Below, piece after piece: positions 35,887-50,600 of a stretch of DNA of 57,853 nucleotides. Numbering within the stretch: position 1 is the stretch's first letter; the number at the start of each line of letters is the position of its first letter. Location of the stretch: contig NW_019775737.1 in the NCBI RefSeq assembly GCF_001039355.2, forward strand, positions 175,049-232,901. Direction: 5' to 3'. This DNA is from Lingula anatina. Its lineage: Eukaryota; Brachiopoda; Lingulata; Lingulida; Lingulidae. Under the pieces are notes generated by a model that was given only the letters and a program-made list of their open reading frames with translations, made no database searches and was not told the origin of the DNA. The translations under genes were made by a program, and so were the position numbers.

Positions 35887-36592
35887 ATTTCGTTCCTCTC
35901 TCAGCGCCGAGAGTGTGCTATCGTACCTCTATCTCCTAGGAGCAATATGGAGTGTATTCTCCGCCCCTCTTTCGGCGGACATCGCCTCACAGCCTGTAAG
36001 CATTGTCATGGCGGAGGCCCCTCCAACACACAGGACATTATGGCTGTTACACAGACACAGGAGAAAAACGAATGGGAATATCCCGAGAGCACAGGGATCA
36101 CCACAGGGACCCAGCTCCCCAGCTTTTCATTCAAATCCTCAGTCATCGTCTGCTTCAAATGTTGCACTCTCCGCCGCAGACGATCTTTCAGGGAAGTGGA
36201 GAGGTAGCGGTAGTGGAAGGGGGCGAGGTATGCCCGTTGCTAAACAATTCTTCTCTCAAATTATCAAAAAGAACGCTGGGTCCGGTTCGAGCAGACGAGC
36301 CGACCTAGCGCTTTCCAGACTGGCAGTTCTATCCGGGCAGCAGACGGGTTCAAGTCAAGGAGACAATGCCTCTCTGCCGCTCTCTTCCATTCCGTCTTCA
36401 ACTCACGGGACAAATCCCGCAGACAATTCAGAAGCAGACGATACCAGTATTCCTAGCGCTCCCGCCATGGCGGAAGGCGCAAACTCAGTCTCAGAGGACG
36501 GAAAATCTTCGGAGAATACATCGATTGTCTCTCTACACACAGTTTCGGAAAGGTCCTCAGATGCAGGAACAGAAGGCGACGTCACGCACAGG
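35870..36592 (+). CDS. astacin gene exon 1 (signal peptide and Ser-rich propeptide)
   Basis: This 241-codon exon ends at AGG|GTAAGT in phase 0. Residues 1-36 form a signal peptide; the remainder is low-complexity, rich in Ser, Gly, Asn and Pro, with a basic patch (LLHRHRRK) after about residue 58 and a Gly/Arg-rich stretch (KWRGSGSGRGRG). Several N-S/T sequons allow glycosylation. The exon is unusually long for an astacin prodomain and has no recognised fold. An alternative reading, that this exon belongs to another gene, is possible because the next exon is 20 kb away, but the phases agree and no other signal-peptide exon is seen. Confidence 0.65.
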
Positions 36593-39500
36593 GTAAGTCA
36601 CCAAAATTTTTTCTTACGTGACCCTTTTCCGGGATAGATAACCCCCTCTTCCTATTTTTTTGTTTCTATATTGGCACCCTCGTCACCGACTTCTACTTGA
36701 GGAAGTGATATTCCAAAGGCATCTTGAGTGTTAATGGCTCTGAAGGTAATGCAAAATGAGGACGAATTGGCGCATTTCTATGCAATTCACGTTTTGTGGC
36801 CGATTCGGCTATAAGTTGTATACCTAGCATGTTTATGTTTTCTTTCTCATACTTGCCCTTGGCATTCGGGCATTCTTTCACCACATACCCGGCATAGCAT
36901 ACTGTGTCGTATCCCTAAGATATCAATGATTTTTTTGTGTGTAGGGGACTCATTCAAAGATTACCAGCTTCTGTGGTACAGGAAAACGAGAGAAAATTGC
37001 CGAGCGTGTAACTTAAGAATGAAATGACGCTGTCGAGACTTGGATACCGGAAGTGAAAAAGGCTTAACGTCGATAGAAGGCTATTAAAATTCAGCACGTC
37101 GAATCTAGAACATCAAGACGCATTAAAGGGATTTTATTGTAGATAACATACCTTACCGTTTAATAATTCATATCCCTAGCTTCCCATGCATATTCTGCAA
37201 GTCTTTGTGTTCCTCTCTATCTAGGTGCAACCTGCCATTTATACCCATTTATTTACAAAATCGGAGATAATATTTCTCTGGTATGCACTTCCATACACAT
37301 TGAAGCGATTTTGTGTGCCTATTATTTTAGCATGTTAGCCGTTTACCTTCCAAACTGAGTGCAAAACATGATTTATATCCAATTATTTATTAAAAACAAA
37401 AATAGTTGTCCCGTACAGAAAACCATGAGTTTTATACATCTTGAAGCAAAAGTATAGAGCCAATTTACGATTGAATCTGAACCCAGACCCTTGTGTAAAC
37501 CCCTTTCTTTAAATCAGCTAAACGAAAGCAGGCTCACGCGTTGTTTCAATGTGAATGTTAGTTACAAGGACAGCTAATAAGACACGCGACATTTTAAAAC
37601 ACACCTGGCACTTTTTTTAATGCTGGTTTCTTTTCTTTCTTCTCGTGAATGTACTGTGTGTGTGTTGACACCTCTTCCTCTCGCTTGCACCGAAAGTGAA
37701 TCTATCAACATTGGCTAGCTGGCCTACACTTAGGGCTTACATATACATCTGCCTTGACTCAAATTGTATCATACCAAAGTCTCGTTCATGGTACCTGATT
37801 AATGAGACCCTTCTCCTCTCCAGAACGCGATGAGATACAGCATGCCCGTCATAACCATACACGGGTCACGGTTCCACATGTTAAGGTCCCAGAACGTGCA
37901 TCAGTGTAGTAACGTAAATCATGGTTTTAACACCTTTATTTTAAAGATGATATCAAAACGCTGATAATATGGCATAGAGCGCTAGCTCTGCTTTGGGAGG
38001 CGTGGTTTGCATTCACCTGTGTTGGTTTTGATATAATTTTGTGTATGTAGGGGTTAGAGGGATGCTGTTTTTTTTTTCAGTAAAAATGTATACACCCCAA
38101 CCCTTCTATTATGAGGTATTTTGCTTAAGATTGAACAACTGAATAATATAAATATATACTCACTTCATCCTTATACAGTTCAATTACTACCAGTATGTTG
38201 TGTTGGTGAATGTTGTCAAAATATTTAAATTTAACATGTCAGAGTTTCTCAATTGGCAGGCATGTTGTATTTCATTTAAAAACACGTAAATTATTGAAAA
38301 TTCAATTGATTTTGCTAACTAAGATAGTGAAGGAATTTGTAGCACGTGGAATCAATTCACTTCCGTGTTTGGCGACTCTCAGTTCAGTTTTACTATTTCA
38401 GTTGATTACCATGTACATAAAATGGACTATATCTTTTAATTAACTATATTTATCCTGTTCGAATTTCCACTTTTTCCATGTACATACTTTAACTTATCCG
38501 AAAGATTTTCCACGCTTTCCTTATGTCTTCTTAATTTTTGTCTGCCTAAACGTTTCATTTTATCGTTTGCATTTTAACTACACGGTTTACCCTATAATTT
38601 GTTTTTTTTCTTGAAATCTTTTTCATCAAAATAGCAATTTATTACTGTCGATGCTACGGAGATATAAGCCCAGTATTTTGTTTGTGGAAAGAGGTTTTCA
38701 GTGGGATGGGAAATGATAAAAAGGCCCAACTTAATTATCGAACAACACCTGTGGTCTTGTAAAGTATTAAAAACGCGATGGATGAATTGCAGATGAAAGC
38801 GACTTGATTCAATATGTGTCTTTTGTCGGAAATGTGTTGCTTTCCAGAAGTGGTATTATCATTATTGTTACATGTACTTATTGTCCCTCTCCCCCCCCCC
38901 CCCCAACTATCTCTCTCTCTCTCACACAACTTTTTTCTATTTGTATACCGCATGACTCTAGACTATAAGACTCCGGAATTCATTTAATTGCGTAATTTAT
39001 AAAAGCACCACATTCGTGACTGATTCAGCATTTTTATTTATAAGATAGATTGTTTAGGGACCACGTCACAAAGTCACTTGCTTGTTGTCAGCATAAACAA
39101 GGTCTGGGTATCTAACCTGAGTTAAAAGATGCTCTATGGCATCAAAACACGCAATTTTACAATTCACAAAGACCTAATGGGCCATAATGAAAGTCACAGT
39201 CCCCGTCTTGCAAATAATTAAATAATTTCAGGCATTTTTCTCCAATCTGTGACCGTATAGTTATCACCAATTACCAGCTTCAGCGCCGATGTCCAAGCCG
39301 GCACTTTTATTAAAAATTTTGTTTGAAACCACGCCCGTTTACAGCAGCTGTCAGAATGACTGGTCTGTTGGGGTTGAGTTTGTCTTTTTTAAAAATATTA
39401 TCACCCTGTCTGTCAAGAGAAAAATGAGAAAGTCATATGTGTTATCTTGGTTTTGTCAGCGCTGTGCTCTTGGCGCAAACTCTCCGGTTATAATACATGT

Positions 39501-42177
39501 AATCCTGCTCGTCACCAAGGGTTGACGATTACTTCTGGATTAATATAGGTTACGTTATTTATCTCTCTTAGGGCAGGGAAATCCCAATTACTTCATTTCT
39601 ATACAATCTTACGAGTGTTAACACCTCTCCCCCCTCCCCCCATGATAATCAATAAGCACGATGATGGCTACATTTCTATATATGGAACCTTGCGTATCTT
39701 TCCACACAGGGTGTCTGGAGTCTAATTATTTATGTAAATCCTAATCAAAGAAATTCGCAATGCAAACTGTTCACAAAGTTACTATTTATACAGTTTCACA
39801 TATTGGTCGGGTCGTGATGCCGGCTGTTGACCTCCGGCTGACGGACTGGGTGAACAACTGTCGATAATTTTACGTGGGTTGAATATTGATAAAGACACCG
39901 TTAAATTTACTTCTTTAATTAATTAATAAAATTACATACCGTTTAGATACCATTTTTGTCAATAGTCACAACAAGCTAACATACTGGTTATTCTAATCAC
40001 ATTCCACTGCCAAACACACTGTGACTCTTCGTGGAGTAAATTTGAACAGAGGTGGCGATGAAATGTGCTTTTCATGATGAAATAATAAAATGAAACAACA
40101 TCGTATCATTTTTTTGGTAGTCGTATATGTGTTAAGTTTATGTTAATAATATGTATTGTGTTATATCTGCCCATCTCCTTTCTTAAAGTTGAATAATTCA
40201 AACAACAACAATAACAATAACAACAACAACGCTCTTTCATAAATCAGACCCTGCTTTTATCATACCATTTTTTTTTCTTTGGGGTACCGCTAAGAAGATG
40301 ATATGCACTTAGTGTTCACTCATCACTTTACTCCCAAAGTTGACAGGGTGAAAAACTTAGTAAATCATTTTAAAGAGTCGGTGGCCTTGACTGGAGTTAC
40401 GTACACATGTCAGTCAAAGTTAGGTCAGGTGGCTTGTAGGGCTAAAATATCATTTGAGATCCCCAAGTCAAAGTAATGAGCGCTAAGGTTAGAAGTAACA
40501 CGTGGTTATGACCACGATAAAACTGGGATGAATTGATCATTTACTATTAGAAATTATATACACATAACTGTTGACTGATATGCCAGAAACCGTACAACCA
40601 GCAGTTTCTTTAATTCAAGGTGTCCTTCAAAGCTACAGCGTTGATGTGTATTGTTCTGCAGCGTACATAACAAGCAGTACTTTTTTTTCATGACATGCAA
40701 ATACTGTTGCATTTTTGTAGTAGCGTGTTGCATCTTAACCTTCAGTCGGGGGCTGACATTAAATCTCTTTTTCTGCGAACTAGGGGGATATTATTCTTGT
40801 TTTGTCTTTTATTATGTCCTTAGATCAAGCACTGCGCAATCTGTTGCCAACAGGTCTGTCGTTTTATGCCGCTTCCTCTTCCGCTGTTCTCGTTCTGTGA
40901 TCTCTGGGTGAGAACAGGTGGTTGGTGTGACGTCATCCAGTCAGGTGACTTTTACGACGTCACGTGGGGGAGAGTCTGCAGTGACCAGCTGGATACAAGA
41001 GCAATGAGAGTGGTTTTTACACAAATATTATAGTCGGTGCTTGTCGTATGGGTTTGTTGATGAATATTTTATAAAGAAATATTGATATTTTGGTTTGATG
41101 TGCAAATCATTCGTTTTCTTTATTTAAATCGGCAAACTACAGTAAAAAAGTAATTTTTCATAATACTGTATAACAATGAATAGCCACACTCGTCACCAAT
41201 GTTATTTGATTACGTTTTTAATTTTTTTTTCATATGCCATGGTTAGGCACCCCAAACTACCCCCAAAAATTCTCATCTAAAATTCAGAGAATTTGCTTAA
41301 TCATATCAAAGATGACTCTGGAGCAAGGCACCAAAATGACCTTTCTATCCACGCATGGCACACACGCTATTTGGGCCGTGAAAATGGACACCGACGTGAC
41401 CTTTCCTGGCCTTTGCACTTTTCTGATTTGGTTAGGCTTACACACTATAACTTTAGTTAGAATAATGACTTTAACTTCCACGTACAAACTCACAGCACTC
41501 AAACATAGCCCACGACTTTATTATTATAAAGCAAGCGTGGATATTGGTTACGAATTGGCCAATACTGATTCACATAGGATCAAGATATAATTTTATTATT
41601 ATTATTATTATTTTGGGGTGGGGGGTGGGGGGTGGGGTGGGCGCAATATTTTACTCTTTTGTCACATTCCATTGTCTTGTATACTTTCCCCAAACATAAA
41701 CAAGGGGGATCCATCCTATTCAAGTACACAGCCTACCAACAGCCTACAAACAGTACACAGCCTACCAAATATCTATAATATCCAAACGTTTTATCATTTA
41801 AAGAAAAGACACATGGGTGCCCAGCGTGTGGCGGAAGGTTATTCTGCATTTCGTTTGGTATGTCAAAAATTGCCACGGGAGGCTTGGACAGTGTCCAGTT
41901 AAGATAACCTGTTAGTAGCTTAAAGGTGGATAGTATGCGATTCATTATCCATGTATTAATGGGCTGGACAGATAAGTTGAACTCTGCCACAAAACGATGT
42001 CCAACACAAACTTGGAGGCATTCTAACCTCAATTGATCTGGTGTGTCGTCTGATAAGTTTAGGTGGGAAGGGGAGGGGAGTGGGGTGGGGTGATTGGGGT
42101 GGAGGTAGAAGGCGTTGATTCAACCCTTGAGTTATATGTTGTGTTATTTGACGAAATATACACGGGTTAATCTGGAC

Positions 42178-42255
<78 letters not shown>

Positions 42256-45200
42256 CGGGCACTATTTTATCATTTAATTTGTCATGACTGCCTCGTCTCT
42301 CACAGCTGCACATTATTTATTTATTGTATAAGGCAATCCTTGCCCTGTTACGTAAATGTCATGTTTACGGTCTGTTCAGCCATGTATTGACGTTCCAACA
42401 ACATAAGCTTAAACGGTTCGGTCCATGCTTTCTGACTGAGTGAATAAATGTGTTTCGACACGCGTTAATTGTTCGTTTTATAAGTATTGGATTTTTTTAT
42501 TCAACCAACATCGAAAGTAAATGTTATCTCTAACTGTGTTAAGTTATAACTCAATCGAGTATGATTTCAATTCAAATTATCAAGAGATGAAATAATTGAA
42601 TAACTTTGGAAAACCTGTCTCGTTCACACGCACAAACACAGTTCCATACACACGCACACGTACAGCCCAAATGCGACCCATGAAAAACGGCCACGTTTCA
42701 GCGGGAAAATGTGTCCGAAACAGACGACATCTCTTTATTATCATCAACCAAAGTCATTGCTCCTAACTACCCATTATAAAGTTGAAGAAGTCGAAAAATG
42801 ATGACTCAGGGTAAATTATTTGATGTGCGGTGGAGATAGATACTTAGACCAGGGGTGACGCTACGTGATAAACTTAACTGCTCGGGTAATTTGCAGCTCG
42901 AGGGGTGATAAGCCAGCTGGGTGGTCAAGCACTGGAAAGATGGGTCAGATAGGCCTGGACAACGGGTCAGTAATGACGGGGTTCGAAAAGTCCGAACCTG
43001 GCCATTGGGTGCATTTGGCATGGGTCGGAACTGATAACGGAGTTTTTGGGTGGCAATTCCTTTTCCTAGAGGAACACCCCTGCAATTAAGGAAACAACCA
43101 GCTAGCACGAGGCCGTTGGATTTGAAATGGCGACTCACCAATTGTCCCCGTTCACATACTTTCCGGCTAGTCTAGATTGCAAATGAAAAAATGAACAGAA
43201 ATCATCACATTTCAACATATAAGATTCCGGATAATGGGTCTGGATATGAAACATTCTCTGTTTGTAATAGAGACTCATTTAGATGTTTAAAGGTGTTAGG
43301 AAATGAGTTAAGTCTGATGATCAAATAATGCTTAAGTTTATAACGAGCTCGGAATGTGTTACAATCCCATTTTTTAACAATCTAATGGCGTTGAAGTTCA
43401 GCACTTATGACTCACATCAAGCGTTGATGAGCTTGTGAATTTCTCGTGATGAATATGTCGCCCATTTAAGAAAAACAAAAGACATAACCCTCAGTGTTAT
43501 TTGCTTGCATAGTCAATCACGTGTACGGTTGCAAGTTAAGCAATAATTTTACTGTTTAACGGCCGTGACTTGTGTTGTTATGCCTGATGATTTATTATTA
43601 CAGACAACGGAATGGAAGGGCATAGGAAATGACAAAGACGGAAACCACAAATAAAAAAGCATTAGTTTCAAGTTGAAAACTAAAGAAGGATGACTGCCTG
43701 ATCGGTAAAATGTACTTCTGGTGTAAGTGAATAATTCTGAGTCATCTTAACATCTCTTTATTTTTTAATTGGAATTCACAGCTAATTGCGTTGACAGATT
43801 TTTTGTTGTCCATTGAGATATCTGACTTTTAGGAGACTCATTCCTGACACTACGGGGGACTAAATTGAATATTCAACGCTGCCGGTAAATACTTTCATGT
43901 CATTTATGACCGCTTAAAGAATTTCAACCCTTTTATTATATTCTTAAAACTAAACGCGGGTCCTTGGGCACATTTTGAGTATAAAAACCTACCGCCTTTT
44001 GTAAAACGCTATCCATTACACGGTATTAAGTCCTGGATTTTAACTGCCCGCCCTTAAGCGACAGTTTTCTAATTTAACCACACTTGATTTTCCCTCTGGC
44101 CGCCGCGGTGAAACACGAAGTGATTGGTACTGATTATCTTGTTCAAAAAGGCATCGCCCCAAAAAATCGCCATTACGCTATCGTAAAACCACCACCGGCC
44201 AATGTATCGTAGCAAGAACGTCAGGTGCAACATCGATTTTTTATTGTATGCCCTGTTGTCCAATTATGGTTTGTGATATAACCCGTAAGAGAGTACAGAT
44301 ATGGGTACCAACGTTTAAGGTACTAAGAGCAATGTCACGTAATGCTTGCCTTACTGTTTATGTGCTTCCTTGGTAATTCCGTAATTTCTCATAAAACGAA
44401 TGGACTGAGTGTTGACTTGTTGTGTTCAGTGTCTGTACAAGGAAAACATTTGGTATAAACAGTAGGTAAATGACATTATATGATAAAGCGTAATTTCAGG
44501 CTTTGTCAGTAGAGGCTTCGCAGATATTTGGTGAATAAATTCAGCACCCTTCGTCTAAGCATAAAGTTCATTGTAAAAACTGGAATTAAGTTTGGCATTT
44601 CCTTTTTGACAAAATTACACTGTGTACATCACTTACGTCAATACAAAATGTCATTTTCAAACAGTACTCATGTGACAGGAATGATAGTCCTGGGAATGCA
44701 AGTCTGGGGTCCCTTATGATTACTACATTTATTATTAGGGTTAGTCGTAGTACTGGGGTTAGTATATGGGACGAATGTCAACTGTACTAATTAAGTAATG
44801 GTGAACGGACCACGGTCCTTCCGGACTACCATTCCTGTCACGATGATTTCTCATATTAATATCCATTTAGAAGAGACAATAAGAAGCACCAAGAGATACA
44901 TTGGTAATCGTAGTTCGTGTCATCTGCAGAAGCCATCTTGCCGCCAGATTTAGTGGGTACCAATTAAGTGGGTACTAATTAAGTGGGTACTAATTAAGTG
45001 GGTTCTAATTAAAGGGAATTTTGCGCCACAGACAGATTGACTGTGATTAAATTGTGACATCAGGTGCACTCGGTGCTGAGGGAGTCAAGTTTTGAATAAT
45101 GGAGAGCGTTTTTATCCGAGAAAGAGGGGTGCATCAAAGTCCTATGATTTATCCCATGTTTAATTCATTTTACGGATTATGTTGTCAGCATATAAATAAA

Positions 45201-46781
45201 AAAGCTGATTCCATCGATACTTGTCAAAATACACACAGGGAAATAACTTTCCATAGCCAGCCACAGTCTGACCTCAAGGCTGTTGTTTTAAAACGTCGTT
45301 CTTATGGTCATTTTTTTATTTTTATTTTCACGTCCCCTTCGTGTCGAACCCGGTATGCATCTTACGTATTAAGGAAGCTGTGCTTTGGGATTGTCTTGTC
45401 AGACCTAGTTTGACCTTATTAAAAAGTAGGTCACGTTTTTCCAGTAGATTTCACCTGGTGAGAAAAATAAGAATGCCAAAGAGCTGACCCAATAATGACG
45501 TATTTTATAGGCCGCCCATAGGATATCAAGATATTCTGAAACCTACATGTAAACATAGCTTTTTCAAAAGAAAATAAATATAAATGCCAAACATCGTGTG
45601 CCATCGTTTGGTAAGTGCCTTCTCCCATTGTCAATGAAAAAATGGTTGGAAAATTGGAAAATTCATTATGAGTGAATAAAAACAACGTGTAGCACCGAAG
45701 TTGAATATACCGTAAAACAAGTGACAGAGCTCCTTGGGTTAGGTTTAACACGGGCGAGATGTGTCACTCCCCGCGGCCCATCCTTCTTTATCTCACTGTG
45801 AAAATGACATCATACGCGTATCTCTTCTGTACGTTACGAGTTTCACAATATAGTTTATTGGCCATGATTAATTTTACATCTGTGTACCCGCTACCATCAT
45901 CAAAACATTCCGTTTGATATACATATAATAACAATTGTTGAAAACGCTGTAGCACACCTTCACCATTAGGCACCATATCGGCGTGAATCATCCGAAGCCC
46001 TTTAATGTGGATGCGTTTGTTCAATTATCTTATTAAACTAATCATATTTGCTGACCACAGAACAAGGCCCAGATGTGTTGAAATGTATCCGTACATGTTC
46101 ATGGTATCGCGTATTCATCATCACTTATACAGGAGGTAAATGTGGTTGTCATCTTTTGTCTCTGATGTTAGACAGCAAAGTCCCAGACTTGTGCATTAGT
46201 TCTTCTGCCATGCACACGCTATCATAGTATATCATATCATATGGTTTTTACCACAGCAGAAACAAACCTTCTGATGTGTGGTTTAATGAAGTCAAAGTTT
46301 CCCTTTCTCATCACAGAGTTGGTTTTATGTTGGCTTCGTGAAACTCAAGTGGTGGTTTGAAGGGCTTGGTAAGCCTTTTCAGAAAAAAGTTCCAAGATAG
46401 TTTTCAAAATGGCATAAGAAACAACCACATTTTTTTATTGGTAGGCTGTGTAGGCTTTAATTCTCATTGTTTCTTATTGTCATTAGATCGTCAAAATGGG
46501 TAACATTCCAAATTTGCAAAATGACTGGCTCTTTCTGCGGCGCTGCATTAACTGTTATCTATATATTAAACTACAGAATTTATAAACTTAAGTAAAAAAA
46601 AAAAAAACATTTGTATTATTTAGTTGCAAAGGATTTAGAGCCAGGTGCAAAGCGATAATCATAGACAGAGTATATGTCGCCAAAAACACTGCTGCTGTGG
46701 GGTTAACGAAGGTGTACAATACATTTGTATGCAAATATTTAGACTTTTTTGGCTTTAAGTCGATGCTGTCCGAAATGTCCA

Positions 46782-46821
<40 letters not shown>

Positions 46822-46902
46822 TTAGGTCTAGATTGTACTAAATGTATCTATATACAAGTAGTTTAGAGGGCTTGCAAAATGTACTGAAACATTTTAGTGC
46901 TC

Positions 46903-46982
<80 letters not shown>

Positions 46983-47590
46983 TAAAAATAACGTCGACAG
47001 AGGGAGGCAATAAGTATTAGTCAGTTATAAGTCAAACTAAGTTCATCAAATTCATCGTCTTGCCATAGCTAGTTAACCGTAATCTATGTCGTTACGGCTA
47101 CGGTTTATGTAATACGTGTCTTATGGATGTCATGTAAATATAGCTGGCTTTAAACTGATGACCTCTTGGTCGTGGGACTGGCCGTACAGAAATGATACTC
47201 ATCAATTGCCCAATTATAATGCAATTATCTGTGTTTATGCGACTTTTGTCTGAATTGTATTAAAGAGAGAGAGGTGATACACATCTCCCGTTCTCTTACT
47301 GTCTGTTTAGATGCATTGATGCTATAGTTTATGTTCTTTGTATTTGTATAAATTATACTCTTTATGGATTTATGCAGTTTCTGTTTTAAAAGTATACGTT
47401 ATATTTACTGGCTTTTATGCACTTGTATCTGAAATATTCCCTGTATGTGTAATTCTGTTTTAAACAATTTAACTAAAATTGTACCTTTTAAAGCTTTATT
47501 GCGGGTCATATCAAATCGCTCTCATATAAGACAAAAGCAATACTAAAATGGTTAATAATCTGTTGCTAGAGTATGGTACAATGTATTTAA

Positions 47591-47628
<38 letters not shown>

Positions 47629-50600
47629 GATATAACTGAAATAGTTCGTGGCATATTGTCCGAATGAAATGAAGTATTGAATATAAAGTACGCTAACAGT
47701 CGGATTTATTAACAAAAACATTGTCGAAATAATTGAAAAACAAGCAAACGTAGTTTACAGAAAGACACGTACACGTACATTTATCACATGTAGTGTATAA
47801 CAACACTAATTACTTTGGAAAAATGTAATTGCTAGCAGGGCCAACCATAAAGCACAAATAACTGAGCCTCAATAAGAACTCAGTAATAACTCAGTAATAA
47901 CGTAAGTAGTCTGAGATCTAGTGTCACGCATATCGTATGACCTTCTGACCTTTGACCTTTGACATGCCAGTACGCCATGGCCTCCTCGGCTTATTAGTAA
48001 ACAGATCTTCCCCGCGCACAGGTGTTCGTTTTTATCTACATGTTATTTTGAACTTAAGAAGTGACTCGTGACTTGAGGGAAGCGGGGAACAGATGTGAAG
48101 GGAACTGTCGCCGTGTTCCCACATTTAAAACGCGCCCAGAATGGGACCCACACAAGTTTAAGAGGCCTTTATATGGTGTTATGATTTGGGGTTTACGATG
48201 AAACGGCTGACCCTCGTGGGTTTTACTGCTTTATTAAGGGATATTGCTTGTTAGCAATGATAACTACAGAATTATTGTAGTTTGTAGTTCCTATTGTAAT
48301 GATGGGTTTGCACTGGGAGTACAGGAAGGGAAGCGGTATGAATAGTTTGACAAATTGTACAAAACATTATGTTTATGCAAAACTTGAATGATTTTCTTTT
48401 TATTTAGAGCTAAGTGTTTCTGTATGGTATTTCCTCCAACATTACTTATAGGCAGATTTCTATTACTGTTTTAAAAGGCTATGGAAGCTGTTCTCTCAGA
48501 CACGAGTCAAATGCACAAATGTGCTTGATGAGTAAGCTGGTTACAAGCCCTATAAAAACAAATCTCCTTTCTTTTTTATTCAAAGCAGATTGATGGGTAT
48601 ATGCAGTTATGGTGGGATATTCAAAAGGGTTTCTGGCTCAGGATCCTGCCTATAATTATATAAGTTGTTATATCAAAGTGCAAAATTAAAATATATATTC
48701 AGCAAGCTTTCACAGTGTCTGATCAAATGAATATTTTCTTTGCATAGTTTTTGATTACCATAAAATGACGTAAAATGGCATAAAATATTTTTATATTTAT
48801 ACTACTGATATAATTATATTTCAGTAAGACACATCATCCTACCTGATAGCATAAAAAATGGAAGCGATCTAAATTTGGTGTATACATTAATGGCACGCAA
48901 AAAGTTTGTATCTAAAAATTAGTACATAAATCTTACACATGTCTACTTGACCCCGTGTATTCCTCGACAAATAATAACTATGAAGGAAACTTTTCCTAAA
49001 ATGGCTCTGATTGAACAAGTCTTCCTAACGCCATATTTACCATACTGACACGTTTATAACTACGTCAAACTAGGCTTCAAAGCATGATTCTGTCTGTTCC
49101 CTTATCAGTTTTGACAAAAAAAAAAAAAAAGAGTAGCTTAATTAGGTATCTTTGCTTGGATATTTTTCACCAATTTCCTCATTGGCACTTCGTGAGTTGC
49201 TGGCAAGAGCTTTAAGTCCATCCCTGTTAAGAGTTCGTAATGGAGACGTCCAGGCGATGCTCATGCTCTTTACACGGCCAAGGCATTTGTTCTGTACCCG
49301 GAAGAAGCACTCGTGTCACGGGGTCAATTTCTTTGACCATACTTAACCGACTGATGATCAGCTTCAGGGGCATATGATGATATTTTAAGAATTATTATTA
49401 CAGTAACCGCTGAACTCGAACAACTATATCTAAAACGGCAAAGTTTAGCGCTAGGGAAATTCGATTGGCTTATTTTTTCTTTCAAAACCACAATATTTGT
49501 CATTAATATGTTTATTAATATGTCTGCGATGAGAGTGGAAACGACTGATGGATGTCTGTTTAATTTTTATAAAATTGAATGGCTGGGCGTGTTCAGTTAC
49601 CTGACTGACTGACTGAGTGGACTGAAAGATGGATAAATCCACCTATTGCTGACTCGATGTTCATAAAGTTATATTCATTAGTATAAATCCCCAGGCATAC
49701 GTGTCCATATTAGGCCAACGTTGACTGCTTCTGTGCAAGGAAAGTTGCAATTTGAAGCATTCCCAGCAAGCACTCCACATTGGAACCACGTGGCCAAAAT
49801 GAAATAGATCTTGAAACGTTAGGTACGGTATTGTTCACAAATCTATTATATGACCATAGCATTGTTAAAGTCACTAAATTTGATATAGAAATCCTCACGT
49901 TGTGCATGTTTTATACAAAATTCGGACAAGTGATTTGGGAATACTTTTTTACCGTTGCAAATAGTACATGGGCATTAATAAAAAGGCTGATTAGAGTAAA
50001 AAAACACTCACCGAAGAAAATGAAACTCATAATCTTAACACATGATTTATATGGGGATAATTGATGTCATTTTACGTCTTTCATCTCGGGGTTGTGCAAC
50101 GCCCTCCCGTCGTATTTGTATGGTGCGCTTAATTTACAATATGGTTGATTTACGGAGGCTTGTGCGAGTGCAGATTTAAGTGTGCAATAGGTTTTCAATG
50201 GTTCTCACGTTCCAAACTGACAAATGTCAGACGCGATTTCATAAATAACATAAATTTATTTGTACTGAATCTGTTTTCATCTAGTTTTTTGTCTTATAAT
50301 TGCGGGGGTGAGTGAACTGGAATGTGCCTAAATATATACGCACTAAGACACCATAGGTCTCACCGAAAAAGAAAATAAAATAACACGCCTCAAGGCATAA
50401 TTGAAGTAAGCTAGCCTGTCTGAAACCATGCGGCAACCCACCCGCCGTCGGGTCTATAGAAAAGAATGCCGTGCGTTGTTATATATGTAAATAAAATATA
50501 AACTTTATTTCCTACGACGCTGATGTCATCATTTTGTGTTACAATTCGTGGATAAAATAAACCGCCTTTGAAGTGATGCGCTCCTGGCGTTTTTTATAGG

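Noticed and set aside
42806-43141. Open frames on both strands in a GC-richer patch of the astacin intron
   Set aside because: No domain or splice context could be recognised; possibly an old repeat.
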